A stretch of 64,000 nt of DNA, taken from Apostichopus japonicus. Its lineage: Eukaryota > Echinodermata > Holothuroidea > Aspidochirotida > Stichopodidae. The DNA lies in assembly GCF_037975245.1 (NCBI RefSeq), contig NC_092579.1, forward strand, positions 28,154,166 through 28,218,165, in the 5' to 3' direction. Below the pieces are notes generated by a model. It was not told the origin of the DNA. It saw only the letters and a program-made list of their open reading frames with translations, and did not search any database. Numbering within the stretch: position 1 is the stretch's first letter; each line of letters begins with the position of its first letter. The translations under genes were made by a program, and so were the position numbers. Below are positions 45,814 through 57,899 of the stretch, piece by piece.

Positions 45814-48800
45814 GGCCAACAGTTACAACGCAAAAAGGAAAGGAAATGAAAATAAAAAGTACCAGACTGAAAAGGGTATGTAACTGTGTCAAACTCAGAT
45901 TTGTCTAGCCTCGAACGACGGTCACTCTAGTTTAAATACTTTACGCTACTCGCAGCCTTGGTTAGGCCTAGCCTAGGCCATATGTTAGGAAGTTAGGTCT
46001 GGCTAGGCCTAAGTACTTAAATTAAACTTAGATGTCTAGGAATAATGGTTAAGGCTTTGCCCTTCATATACGCGTTTTTAAGGTAGGCTGTATGAAATTT
46101 TCTAAAGTTCATATTTGTTCAACTTCAACAGCATCCATTGAGAGCCCTACTTTGATGACAAAGTCCCAGTGATAGACTAACTAGCATAGCCTAGGCCTAC
46201 TAAACTGGGGTTTTTTTTCTCACCCTGGGAACTTAAATTAAAGGAAGCAGTGTATTCCACCGGAAAAAAACAAAGTTTCACTTCAATTTTTTCTCCAAAA
46301 TTTGCAAACTAAATTATTTTCACAAGTTCTAAGCAAGTGGTATCATTTCAATCAAGGCCCAAAAGAAAATATTTATATTTAGCCATAACAAAATTGAGGG
46401 CAGACAACAACATATCTAATTATGATGAGTGTAAACCAGCCAGTAAAGTTTTTATTGCACAGGGGCCTGAGCACTTAAAAGGAAGCAGTGGCTATGCACA
46501 GAAAGTGCAAACTCTCAGATATTTTTTTTTGCTGAAATTTGCCTAAGACCATCATGCAGTTGGTGCATTAAGTCCTAGGAAAATCTATTCAAGGTCAAAT
46601 GAATATAATATAAAATATTGTTGCCATAAATGGACACAGTCATCAGCGTATTTAATTACGATATACAACATTACTTAAGATGTCAATAATACATTCAAAC
46701 CAATATATGCCTATACAGGTTCATGGCCAGCTCATATCTGAAGCAAAGTGAAGAAATTAAGTTGTAATAAAAAAAGAATGATTCATGTTTTGAAGAATGA
46801 AAGTAAATGTTTAATTAGTTATGCTTTTATTTTATCCATGGACTTCTTATTTTATTTTCAAAATAACTGAGCCCAACCAATGTCTGTAACAAATAATGCC
46901 AGTGATATTCTTGTCTGTCATGATATTTTAATGGGTGTACTAGGTGTAGATATCAAATTAAATATACTTTAAATGTGTTCAGGAAGCCAGTTACCGGGAT
47001 AGTCCTCATTTTTTTGTTATTTTAAGTACATGCGCTTGATTGGAATAAAAACAAAATTGTAAAACAAAATGCCCGGATTTGTGGGTAGCACGTAGTAACT
47101 CAAGTGGTCTCACTTTAAATAAATTACTTGTGAGAGAATTCTTTCATAATAAAAGTTTAGTATAAGGATGATGTGAATGCAAATGATTGTAATTTCTACT
47201 TATGTATCTTTCCACATCTTTTATATTATGTTGTTTTCTTGCAGTACCAGGGTTGTGTGTTAGTAATGATACTGCTTTACATTTATCAACAGCTGAGGGT
47301 AAGTATTGTACTCAGGTCTTGAAAACTTAGATTCTGTGTTTATAATGCTGTACATAGTGGCTAAACATGGCAGGATTATACCCACACTTTCTAAAGCACT
47401 ATAGGCCAATGTTTTTTTTTAAAATATCCAATGTGTTTCATGAAACAAGGATTGAACAATGAAAGTTCTCCATACATGAAGTCATTCTAAGCTGCTACTT
47501 AAATTGTGTAATTTAGGCTAAGATGGTATTGAAACTCGATTAACTATAAATGACTATCAAAGACATACAATCCATTCAACGAGCAGCAAAACACAGGGTT
47601 TTTTTACAGAAATCTAAAAATAATAATAAGTTTTCTGTGCAACTTCGTCAGACTTGTAAGTGTACAACAGAAAAGTGACAGAGAAATTATAGGGAAAAGA
47701 GCACATATATTTCTGGCTAGACCAGGATTTAAACCATACTGGGTTACAATAAAAAGTCAAATTTCCCTTGAAATGCCCTTCCCTGCCACTTTTGGGTTGT
47801 ATCATGGAGCTATTCTGTTTATAGCTCCATGGTTGTATCAAGTAACACTGTGGTGTGATCCCTGCTTACACAGTGTACTCTGACTGCCATCCTAGCAAAT
47901 TAAGAAATGACTACATTGGGATCGCAACCAACTAAGGGCTGGATAACTCAATCAGTAGAGAGCTAAGTTTTTAACACAGAGATCACTGATTGGAATCCTC
48001 TTCTAGCAATAAATTGCTTTGCTCCTTCCCCAGTAATAAAGGTGTATGATGCTAAAGTAAGTGGTACATTAAAAATGATTGGTAATTATGAGCTAAAGAT
48101 GATTCAGAGATTTGCAAACATTCAGTTTCACACAAGCTGAGCTCAATAAAATGTAAACGTTCCTGTAAGTTTCCTGAGAAAGTAAGCTCCCATGCTAAGA
48201 TGTATAAATTATATAGTTATAGTTGCAGAACACTTCTTCTCCTCTTTTGGAGTTTTGTTAACTTTCAACTGTCCTTTGGAAATCTTCTACTGACCATAAA
48301 TGTAATTATAAGGAAAAAATCAGCTCAATTTGACATCTTTCACTCTGCTGTTACCACTTGTCAGATATGTCCACAAAATATCACCAAATTTGTACTGTTC
48401 ATTCCTTTTGCCACACAGAATGAAAAGATAGTTGGCTGAATGCTGCTGTATGTTTCCAGAAGTTTTGTTAACCAATTGACATCATGAGACACTGCATTGG
48501 ATATCCCTTAAAAATAACTTGCCACAGTTCCATGCATATGCATGGTGCTTTCTCAATGGTCTGAAAACTGACCTTGCACATCTAACCTTTGATATCACCG
48601 AAAGAGTTGGTAGATCTGTAAACCAAGACTTCATGAAAAACATTTAAAAAATATTGGCAAAGTACAGATTGACCAAGATAGTCAAGTGCAAATTTATATA
48701 TGTTTGAAATTTTCTGACAATCTAACTATTAATTTTAACCAGTATTTTTATTTATTGTAAACTATTTCTTTTAGCTTTGATGAGTGGTAAGCCTCCAGGA

Positions 48801-48910
48801 GAAGATCTCTTTCTTGAAGTAGCTGTTCACCATGTATGAGGGGCCACTGACATGGATGGTAGGGAACCAGATGTGGTTCTTTTGGTAAAAGGTTGGTTCT
48901 ATTCAATAAA
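45814..48910 (+). CDS. Candidate small spliced gene (3' part), unidentified
   Basis: Candidate exons end at 45875 (donor GGTATG), and lie at 47245-47298 and 48775-48839. Phases match across both joins, giving KYQTEKVPGLCVSNDTAL then HLSTAEALMSGKPPGED and ending FLEVAVHHV with TGA. A polyadenylation signal AATAAA follows at 48,905. No start codon lies in this frame in the first exon, so an upstream exon would be needed. Read in another frame, the first exon has MKIKSTRLKR. I do not recognise the protein. It may instead be a noncoding transcript from the CEP20 promoter. Confidence 0.3.
47936..48005 (+). mobile_element. tRNA-Lys-like SINE fragment
   Basis: GGATAACTCAATCAGTAGAG resembles box A and the D arm, TTTTTAA sits where a Lys anticodon loop would be, and TGATTGGAATCC resembles box B. 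Stem pairing is poor, so it is a degenerate SINE head, not a tRNA gene. Confidence 0.45.
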
Positions 48911-49461
48911 ATGTAGTTTCTGCCACTGAATAGGTAAGATCAGGAAGGGTTTTTTTTCTTCTAATTTGCCTTTTGTAGACTATATACATTTAATATGAGG
49001 ATGTAAATGTGTCTGGGCAACACTAGCAAATGTTATGAATATATTTTAGTTAACTGCTAAACTGGTGGAAAATATCTTGGAACTTAGATGGTATATGTAC
49101 AACTTGGTTTGATCTTCAATTTTATTAATATTTGATAGGCTTAATAAGATTGCTTGAAATTAGAGACCGTATTCCAAAACCTATTTTACATTCAACTACC
49201 ACTTTGCCTTCTGTAACAACTTTCTAGAATCAACTGAGAAATGATCCCGAAATAAGTATACATATACCTGTAGGTCTACTCCAAAAGTATTAAATCTTAA
49301 GTAGAAGAAACATACTGTTGACAAACATTATGCACTGTAAAAATATGAGTTTATTGGAGTTTTCAGTATCTCTGAAACCATCTTCATAATCATCATCTTA
49401 CAGAGTCAACACCATGTGGCCTCTCTTTAAGTTAAGTTCATATCTCCTACATTATGTTTAT

Positions 49462-49499
<38 letters not shown>

Positions 49500-52400
49500 T
49501 ATAGATATATATATATAGATATATATGTATCAAACTAGCTATTTAAAACCAAGCTAGCTATTAAAAAGCGCCTTCACTTATTTTCTAGAATTTTTTTTTT
49601 TTTACCGTTCGATTGGTGACTCTGCACCAGTGGAATCTTGAGCCGATAAATACCAAGTGTGCCTGCACACAAGTCCACCTGGTGTGTTCGTATGTTTGTG
49701 AGCGTTTGACCCATGTCACGGTGTCCTCTGTTGAAACATGGGCAAAGGGTGCCCCATTAGTAGACCAGACGGTTATGTGGAGAAGAACAAAAACACTGCC
49801 TGTGAATTTGTCTTAATTGTTTCCGTATGGTTCATCTTAGGTAATACTAGAATTGAATACTGGAAATATCTAAAGCTCCTTTCAACAAATGGTGATTTAA
49901 GAATCACTCTGTCATTTATTTAGTTGATAGAAGTAATAATATATTTCTAGTATTGGCTTGAACACATGTTGTTGACTGATTTTTTTCTTTTTTTTCTCTC
50001 TAAAGTAGTCTTTTAATTGTTCCAAAATATTTACAACTTGATTATTTTCTCTATGCCACTGAGGTGGAGGTTGTGGCGCTGCGATGAGGTCCATGTGTGT
50101 AGGTCTGCCTTATGCAACTCACCAACAGCTACCTGACCTCATAGTTGTTGCCTTGGAATCTGGCCCACAATTTCACCACTGTTTACCTGGGATCTGCAGC
50201 CAGTGTCTTCATAAAGTCATTAGCCCCCCCCCCCCCTACTGTTAGAATATCTAGTGTACAGTTCACAGATATATTACACAGATATATTAAATAGATAAAA
50301 TCTAAACAGTCCAAAAATTCTTTAAAATTGTCTTAAAAGTTGGCAAATCGTAGCACCATTTTTGAAGGTTGGGGGCAGAGTCTATATGGTATGTGGTTTG
50401 AGTCCTCATGGATGATCCTTACAGTAAAGACTTTTGTGACTAAAAGGAGTTAAATGCTACAGAGTTTTCTTGTCAATTCCTCTGTTAGATACACTTTTTT
50501 CTACACAACTAAATGCTTCAATCTAATCTTCGAGAGAGGCTGTCAGACAGGATTATAATATATTATTGAATTCAAGTGCTACCATATCTAAGACATGTTA
50601 ACATAGGAAATTATTCCTAGTTTGATGTTAAAAAAAATTATGAAATGAACATACAGTAGGGCTTCTGTTAGCGAATAAATTTCTGCTGTGTAGGTTGAGA
50701 TAACCAAGCATTACAAACAAAATCTAAAATAGCATTACATGTTTAGACAGCCCGAGTGTCCCTTTTGAATCTTGAGCTTTACATCCTGGGGACCCCTTTC
50801 GGCTCTTCTCTAACTGGTTGTCTGTAGCTGGGTGTTTTCATGTAATATTTGAAATCATACTGATTTCCATTTCAAATTAACCCTTATTTCCTGGTTGCAT
50901 AATTTCAATATTCGTAGATGAAATAACATTTAACTGATGTTAACTTACTATTTGATATTACTACAAGCAAAATGTTGTGACAAAATAAAAATTTATCCCA
51001 ATTATCACAGACTTCAACTTCAGTCATAAAAACTTTATTCCACCTTTCTTCCAAGTAATGAAATGAATATAATTTTGAAGAAAATTTCAGCAATTTTCAC
51101 ACAGTTAAGTAACAAATATTGTGAGGTACTACCTCAAGAATGATAATTTTAATGAAATGCTGGAGTAAGACCCAGCAACTGGCAGCCTTCAAGGCCGGCA
51201 GCATGAGGTCGCCCTTTTTATATTTGAACAGTATTTCTTATCTAACTTTAGGCTGCGGTTCTTCACAGTTGTGGCTTCATGCACCACACTGTTCTGCAGG
51301 ATGTCCAGAAATGTCTTGTTCCTGGTTATTTATATGCCCTAGAATGCCAAACTATCTTCATTGAGTTTACACTGTATGTAGTTTATAAACAGTAGAGTTC
51401 TATCATAGTTATTACTGTGCAAAGTCATGCAGTGGAAGAGCTCATTGTTAACAGTCACCCACTGTATAATTATCATAGAAATTGAACAGTAGGAACCTAC
51501 TTCAATTTCTATGATAATAATATAAATTGAAAGGAAAGAGAATGTGAAATTCTTTTTATTTATGCCCTCTTCACCCACCCCCACATTCTTTACTCTAAAG
51601 AAACTGTTGGGTGTTGTTTATTTCCAAAGGAGTCAATCCAGCTAGATTTTTCGGCTGCATCTGGTAACTGGTGTACCCCTAGTAGTGATGACTGTTATTC
51701 CCTCTGTCCATGCATCTGTGGGTTTGGTATTGTTCATATTTCCATTATTGGGAGTAACTATATCAATTTGTTTGTTTTATATTTATATTTTCCCATTTTA
51801 TTATGACTACCAATTTTTCAGCATTTATCCTATTGGGTAATTCAAACTATAAAGGTGTTTTCGTTGGGCTGGTGTGTTTAGAATCGGGCAAACAAGGTAA
51901 TATCAGAGTGGAGGCTAATCAAATATTTGTACATGTTTGTTTCATTTTCTGCACATATGTTGAGGCTGTTCCCTCCTCTCTAGTGAGAGATATTTGTCTT
52001 TAGTTTCTGGTCATAGTGAGAGTTTAACAGAACTCACTGAATAGAAATAAGTGCGGCATATACTTGTGGCTTACTGTAGTACAATATTTAGAGGCTTGTT
52101 CAAAGTATCATGATGTAATTCATCCAGTAACATACTGTATATTTATTGATTCTTTACTGCAGGTAAAATGAGTCAGATAGTTATGTGGAATTTTGAGCAA
52201 ATGATGGCAAGGAATGTTAAAGCCAGCTGCATGGCGTTCTGATGTATTAATGTCTCATAAGGAAGGTACTGTTCATTATCAAGACATTGAGAATATTTTA
52301 GAGCAACCTGGGAGATCTAATTGAAGATGGCATCTTCAATCTAATAATATCACCCCATCTTTGTTCTATGGCAGATCTGGTGATTATCGTGGTGGTTGGG

Positions 52401-53280
52401 ATTGAAGAATATTTATGAAAGTTTACATCGAATGAAGATTTGAACCTAAATGGTTATTTACGTGAACTGTTAAGTGTAGTTTTCTATTGTTTATCACTTA
52501 CATAAACCGTCTGAACATTGTCTCTCTTTTCTTATTTAAATGTTGTAATGAGAGAATGTTATTGCTTTGCATAGTAAGTTTTAATTTTAAGCAATTCTTT
52601 ATTTCCACAGAAATGATTTCCTGATGTTAAGTTTAATACCGCACCTCATGCAAATTTGTTCAATTCAGTATCCGGTCATGCATCTGTATCAAATATGTAC
52701 ACGGTTTATATTCTGTTTTAAGAGGTGGATCAGGATTTATTAAGAAGAGGATCACATGGGCTCCAGGGTCGTTTATGCCTACTCACAAATAGGGGGTCTG
52801 ATCAAGGGTCATGTACCAGAAAAAAAAACTTTTAGGGTTCATGTTTAGAATATACATTAGTTGTAAATGCAAGATTATGCTAATGGAATCTTTGTTTGAG
52901 GTTGAAAGGGGATAGGGGGTTGGAAGATATAGACCAGCCTTTACCCACTCTGTATCATGTATACATAGCCATGCCTGCTTCGATTATAGGAGTGGTCATG
53001 CATGATTAATCAATGCTCTGCTGACATGATTTTATTTTAAAGGATGATTTTAGGTAGAATCATAGCTTGTTACAAAACATACTACAAAAAAAGTTGTAGG
53101 GATACCTTTTCTTACAGTGAGGCAAGAACTACAGGCACAAAAATGTTCAATTTAACTCAAATCTCTCTCCAGCATTCGAATGCTACCAAATATATTAGCC
53201 AATATCAATGGGTTCTGCATTTAAGTATCATATTGATACGGTTACCATACGTTTGAACTTTTCTGAACATGTCCTCCCAT
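48911..53280. other. Long intergenic stretch, no gene seen
   Basis: AT-rich sequence with a (TA)n microsatellite at 49,465-49,530 and poly-C at 50,224-50,237. A short hairpin (GAAATTGA..TAGGAACC..TCAATTTC, about 51,477-51,510) stands out. No recognisable protein was found on either strand. Confidence 0.45.
49465..49530. repeat. (TA)n microsatellite
   Basis: TA dinucleotides with GATATA interruptions. Confidence 0.9.
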
Positions 53281-53289
53281 TTTTAATGG

Positions 53290-53950
53290 TTACATCTCTA
53301 TGTTCCGACGTCTCTATGTTCCGACAAAAAGAAATAAATAGGGACAATTTTTTTTCTCCAAAATATCGTTTGTACCAAGAAAACAAGTTTTCATACCCCA
53401 ATATCTTTGTGACCAAAATTTTTTGTACCAAATTTCCCCCCACACCCCCCCCCAAAAAAAATTGTTGTGACCCAAACAGTGCTTGTAACCAAAAATTGCT
53501 TGTTACCCGAAATTTGTTTGTACATTCTTTGGACAAAACTTTGGGACCAAAAAAGAATACTGCAAGCGGTCGGCACGATAGATATTTTGTAAGCACTGCA
53601 GGCGACTTTTTGTTATTGCTCAAGCGATATCTATAGTTTTTACGTTTACCCGACCTATAGTTATGTAAATTAACTAGGGGCAATGATTGGTCACACACCA
53701 TATTTTGGTCTAAATCTAAACACATTTTATTCGAAAATTGATTTGGCCCAAAACGATTTTGGTCACAAACAAACAAATATTGGGTCACAAGCAATTTTCG
53801 GTCACAAGCACTGTTTGGGTCATAAAAAACTTTGGGACACAAAACTAGTTTTCTTTGTTGAAACAGATTTGGGATAAATAAAAAAAAATTGCTCCGAATT
53901 TTTTCTGTTTGTCGGAATATAGAGACGTCGGAACATAGAATCGTCGGAAT
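53290..53950. mobile_element. Foldback/TIR element with long inverted arms
   Basis: The left arm begins CTCTATGTTCCGACGTCTC and the right arm ends with its inverse (GAGACGTCGGAACATAGA). Inside the arms, tandem imperfect units of the form TTTGTGACCAAAA / TTTTGGTCACAAG occur in opposite orientations. The centre (about 53,560-53,640) is unique. The long open frame across it on the minus strand is a by-product of the repeats. Probably a non-autonomous DNA element. Confidence 0.72.
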
Positions 53951-54259
53951 TAACAGAGGGATGTCACCGGAAACGAGTAAGTTGCCATTTGCGTACTCCA
54001 ATTTGAGCTCAAAAATGCAAATTGTCAATATAGTAGTAACACTAAGTACAACGGATTCTCTAATATTGCCAGCTTTGTAACATCAAATTTCAGTGGCATC
54101 ACTTTCATGTAGGTAACTGGCGCATTTTGCAAGCGAATGGGCGGGAAATCCCTTACGTCAGACCGCGACAAATAAAATATAGCCTACCAATAACGCGACG
54201 CAAGAATACCAGCAATAAGCCTGGAAGAAAGTTTCGAGTTCCTCCCATGCATTAGACCT

Positions 54260-54960
54260 ACACGCTTTACGAGGATATCTCATATATTAGGTGTAAGAGA
54301 AGCTGTGAGTGTGAGGAAGGGTAGGGAGAATTGGGGGGGGGGTAATTGATGTTACCAGGGGACCTAATTATTCGTCCTAAATGAGATTTGAAAAAAAATC
54401 ATTAATGTAAGTAAATATCATTACTGCCTGCTCCCGCTGATTTCTTTTAACCCTAGGAGCGGAGTGTGTGAGGTGAAGAAGGGTAGGGCAGGATGATCCG
54501 ATGAGGAGGGATAAATGACGATGTAACCAGGGGGTTGATAATTCGTTCAATAAGAGATTTGAAAATATATATATATGTAAGAATTAATATCATTACTGCC
54601 TGCTCTTACTGATTTCTTTCAACCCTAAGTTACGCTTATCGGAAGACTAGGCCGATAATACAATGCTTTAACAAAGAGATGCTTGTCACGGTAACTTTCA
54701 TTAATCTATTCGGAAAAAATATGCTTTTAAGTTGAGAGACTCAGTAAGGATCAATTAAGTAGAACAAAGATCGTCGCGTGCTGCGTGTAACGATGAAGTT
54801 TCCTACATTGGCATGGAAGGGTATCAGGGAGTGAAGGATTGAGTGGGAAATTAAAAAAAAAATCTTAGTGGTAAAATCATTATTGCTTGCTCTTTGCTGA
54901 TTCAACATTAGAATAGGCCTAAGTGTCTCTAATCATTAGATATTCCATTAACAAACGAGG
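54260..54960. repeat. Degenerate ~175-280 bp tandem repeat
   Basis: The sequence GAAGGGTAGGG..., GAGATTTGAAAA and CATTACTGCCTGCTC occurs twice in order (about 54,315-54,440 and 54,478-54,610), with a third weaker copy at 54,830-54,910. Confidence 0.6.
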
Positions 54961-55181
54961 ATCGGTTGAGGAAGGGGGGGGGGGGCTACTATACGGATTG
55001 ACGGGGAAGAATGATTGGGAGGCTAAAAACCCCTCTCGGGTATCACAACGAGGATGCTGGTGCGCAGCGCAGCAGTGCTAATAACAATGCTTGGGCAATC
55101 TTGTCTTAAACACCTCAAGACTAGGGCTCTCTTTAACGGCCAATGATTGTGTATTCCAGTCTTTTATGGGGGGGGGGGGGG

Positions 55182-55796
55182 TGTTACTAAAACGAATGAC
55201 AATTGCGTTACACATAACGAATGACAATAGGTTTTACACACTAAAAAATTGCGTTGACTAAAACGAATGACAGCACAGACATTTGCTTCAACCGGGTATC
55301 ACAGTTCAGACTTCTTGGGTATCTAGCTGTAGTAAAGTACGGACAAGATAAAAACGCACCATATAGAAAGCGAAATTGTAAGTTTGATTTTAAGAAAGTA
55401 AAATTTAACGTCATTTTTCCGATATTAATTGTTAGAAACTAACAATACTATAATCTTGAAACGGCTTCAGTTATCTTTCTATATTAATCTACAGAGGTAA
55501 AAAGCACAGCACTCAAGAGCATTCTCACACAAAAACTTTCCCTGGGATTTCTATCCGTAAATTACACCAAAACCCTGCAACCACGTAACATGCGATTTTC
55601 CTCAAATCATTTTTGCGCAGAAAACCAATAACCGCATTTACTCCACTCCGTTAATCATTCTATCTCCACTCAACACTGTCCTTCGTTGTCATTCGCTGTT
55701 ATTCGTTGTCATTCGCTGTCATTCGCAAATGGTATCTAACCCTGTACAAAGTCAATTGTCATTCGGTCATTCGCTGTCATTCGTTTTAGTTTGTCC
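55182..55796. mobile_element. TIR element with ACGAATGACA subterminal repeats
   Basis: The left end ACTAAAACGAATGACA (55,185) is matched by TGTCATTCGTTTTAGT at the right end (about 55,776-55,791). GAATGACA recurs three times inside the left end, and TGTCATTCG or close variants five or more times inside the right end, always pointing inwards. Repeated short subterminal motifs are typical of transposase binding sites in hAT-type elements. No transposase is present. Confidence 0.72.
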
Positions 55797-55936
55797 CTTT
55801 TATGGGTGTATTTATAGTCCTAGGATAGAAACTATACGGAAAAGCACGATGATTATGTGGAATTGGTCTGAGACCTTATTAGTCCCAAATCTGAGATGCA
55901 TATTCAAGATAGTGGAACGAAAGTTTTGTTCGTAGA

Positions 55937-56213
55937 CAAAATGCAGACAGTTATGAAACGTGATACCTTAATTGTTATCTTTAGCTGGACTTGAGATGTC
56001 CATCGCTGTATCGTGTGTATACTGTGATGTGGGTAATGACCGCAGCTGTATGTACTGACTGTACACTAGTGTCTAATTACCGACGGTAGCAAGCTGTGTG
56101 TGTATTTTCTGGGATCGATGGTGGTGTTTAACACTTCTGTTACACACCATTCGAAACTAGGTCAAATTACCGGCATTAAACGTTTCTTTTTGCGCGAGTC
56201 TTCAAACCCTTGG
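55937..56213. mobile_element. MITE family 1, second copy (left end lost)
   Basis: Matches 34,975-35,250 along its length: CAAAATGCAGACAG, GACCGCAGCTGTATGTACTG, CGACGGTAGCAAGC, GGGATCGATGG, then the right TIR (CGAAACTAG..AATTACCGGCATTA). No left TIR was seen. Confidence 0.8.
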
Positions 56214-56434
56214 GGCAACTTTTGTGACGGGATTCTCAGCGAAATCAATAAATTATATTGACCAACATGTGTAATGACGTTAGGCCTATGTTATGAGACC
56301 ATTTGAATTGTTTCGTTTTAAATGTAATGATTTCTAATGGATATGCATCTAGCATGTTATTGTTAGTTTATTTTCGGTCAGGCGCACACGGTCCGTGGTC
56401 AAAGGTTAAGCTAAGGAGCGCGAATTATGATCTG

Positions 56435-56613
56435 TATATAAAAGCTCACGAATGGTTGCACGAGCAGTGCAGTTCGCTTCCTGGCAGCCGTAGGCTAACA
56501 ATTCATACGTAATTGTCATTTGTAGCCTATTCTGTATGGGGAGTAACTGCCAAAGAATGTGAATGGCGGATATATTCACCAGCTCGAAGGTTGTTCTTAG
56601 TTTCGTGGAGCAA
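56435..56613 (+). promoter_or_regulatory. TATA-like core promoter and possible first coding exon
   Basis: TGTATATAAAAGCTC (about 56,434) is a good TATA-box match. About 125 bp downstream an ATG at 56,563 opens MADIFTSSKVVLSFVEQ, ending at a GTTAGT donor (phase 0). A phase-0 partner might be 59,344-59,433 (acceptor ACAG, donor CAGGTTTAG), which reads SQVKEEYRRRRRRKWKEICE. The protein is not recognised and the pairing is speculative. Confidence 0.22.
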
Positions 56614-57104
56614 GTTAGTACTTCACATTGTTTGAGTCAGCGAGCGTGATAAATTAGGCTAGCCTATCATATAATAGGTTCGCTTAGGCCTAACGGTAGG
56701 CTAGCTCACGTAGGCACTGGCGTCTATAGTAAGTTGGGATGCTACAGTATTGGCCTAGGCCCCTAGGCCTAATATGATATTCACTGGACTATTTATGTAA
56801 GTAAAGTAAGTCACTTTATATCTGCCGACAAAATACTAGACCTAGCTGGTTGGGCATAATTACTTTCTGGTTAAGGCTAGTACAGTTAGACTAGGCCTAA
56901 CTTAATTGACTTTAAATTCCTACCAGAGTAGCCTACCATAGCCTAGGCCTATGCCATCTAGCACTTAACAGTAACACATCCTCAAGAAACTAACTCGCAG
57001 CCAGAAAAATTAGCTTACGATGAAAGCTCTCTCTCTTTGCTATTTTTTCAATTTCTATCATGTCAGATAGGCAAGGCCGGCTCCTGTTAGTTCCGGACAG
57101 GAAA

Positions 57105-57845
57105 AGTGTCGGTTTCCTCTCCAACTTCCAAGAATAAAATCTTTAGTTTCCTCCCTGAAATTTTAGGGGAGGAAACCAACTTTTTTTCAGGGGAGGAAAG
57201 AAAACGGCAAGGCTGTGGAAAAAATTAATTTAGGTAGTGAAGCAACGTACGTAGTAAATATCTTGTGATTTAGGGGAGTGGTGAAAGAATGGATCATATT
57301 TCAAGGTGGCTATGTTGGAAGAGACACTTGTAGTGATTGAAGAAACTGGTGAATGCTAAAATGTAACGTTTTTTTGGGAAGGAACCAAGGAGGGCATACT
57401 TATAGGCTAAATTTACTATATTATTCCATTCCCACAATGATCAATGCCATACACGCAAACAACCCATTACCACTTTGAATTCCACGCATGTAAATTACCC
57501 TATGTTCGCATACAATCCTATGCAAACAATCCGGCCGATTCACAAACTTTTTATCTTTCAATCACTAAACAGTTACACAAGTGGTCACATTTCCTATTTT
57601 CCTTCATACAATCACAACTTTCTTTAGCTTACTCTAAAAGAAAATATGCTGTCAGAGCGAACATCTATTCTTTCCACATAGCCAATATGCCTCCCATGAA
57701 AAACCTTAGTTTCCTCCCCTGAAAATGTTAGTTTCCCATGAAAACGTTCTTGACCTACCCTATGATGTAGGGGAGGTAAGTTACTGAATGTTTTTAGTGG
57801 GAGGAAACTAACATTGTTAGGGGAGGAAACAAATGGTCCCAGGCT
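57105..57845. repeat. Cluster of TTAGTTTCCTCCC repeats in both orientations
   Basis: TAGTTTCCTCCC-type units (57,108, 57,142, 57,708) and the inverse GGGAGGAAAC (57,164, 57,188, 57,803, 57,821) form an inverted cluster around an unrelated AT-rich centre. Probably two small foldback units or the ends of one ~740 bp element. Confidence 0.6.
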
Positions 57846-57899
57846 ATATAGGCCTACCACCAAAGCGGAGGCTAGATAGAGATGAGGACGAACTATCCT

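Noticed and set aside
47936-48005. Functional tRNA-Lys gene
   Set aside because: Acceptor and T-arm pairing is poor and box B is degenerate; fits a SINE relic.
53228-54028. 266-residue open frame on the minus strand
   Set aside because: It runs through the inverted arms of the foldback element; the residues are repeats of a short unit and no protein domain is seen.
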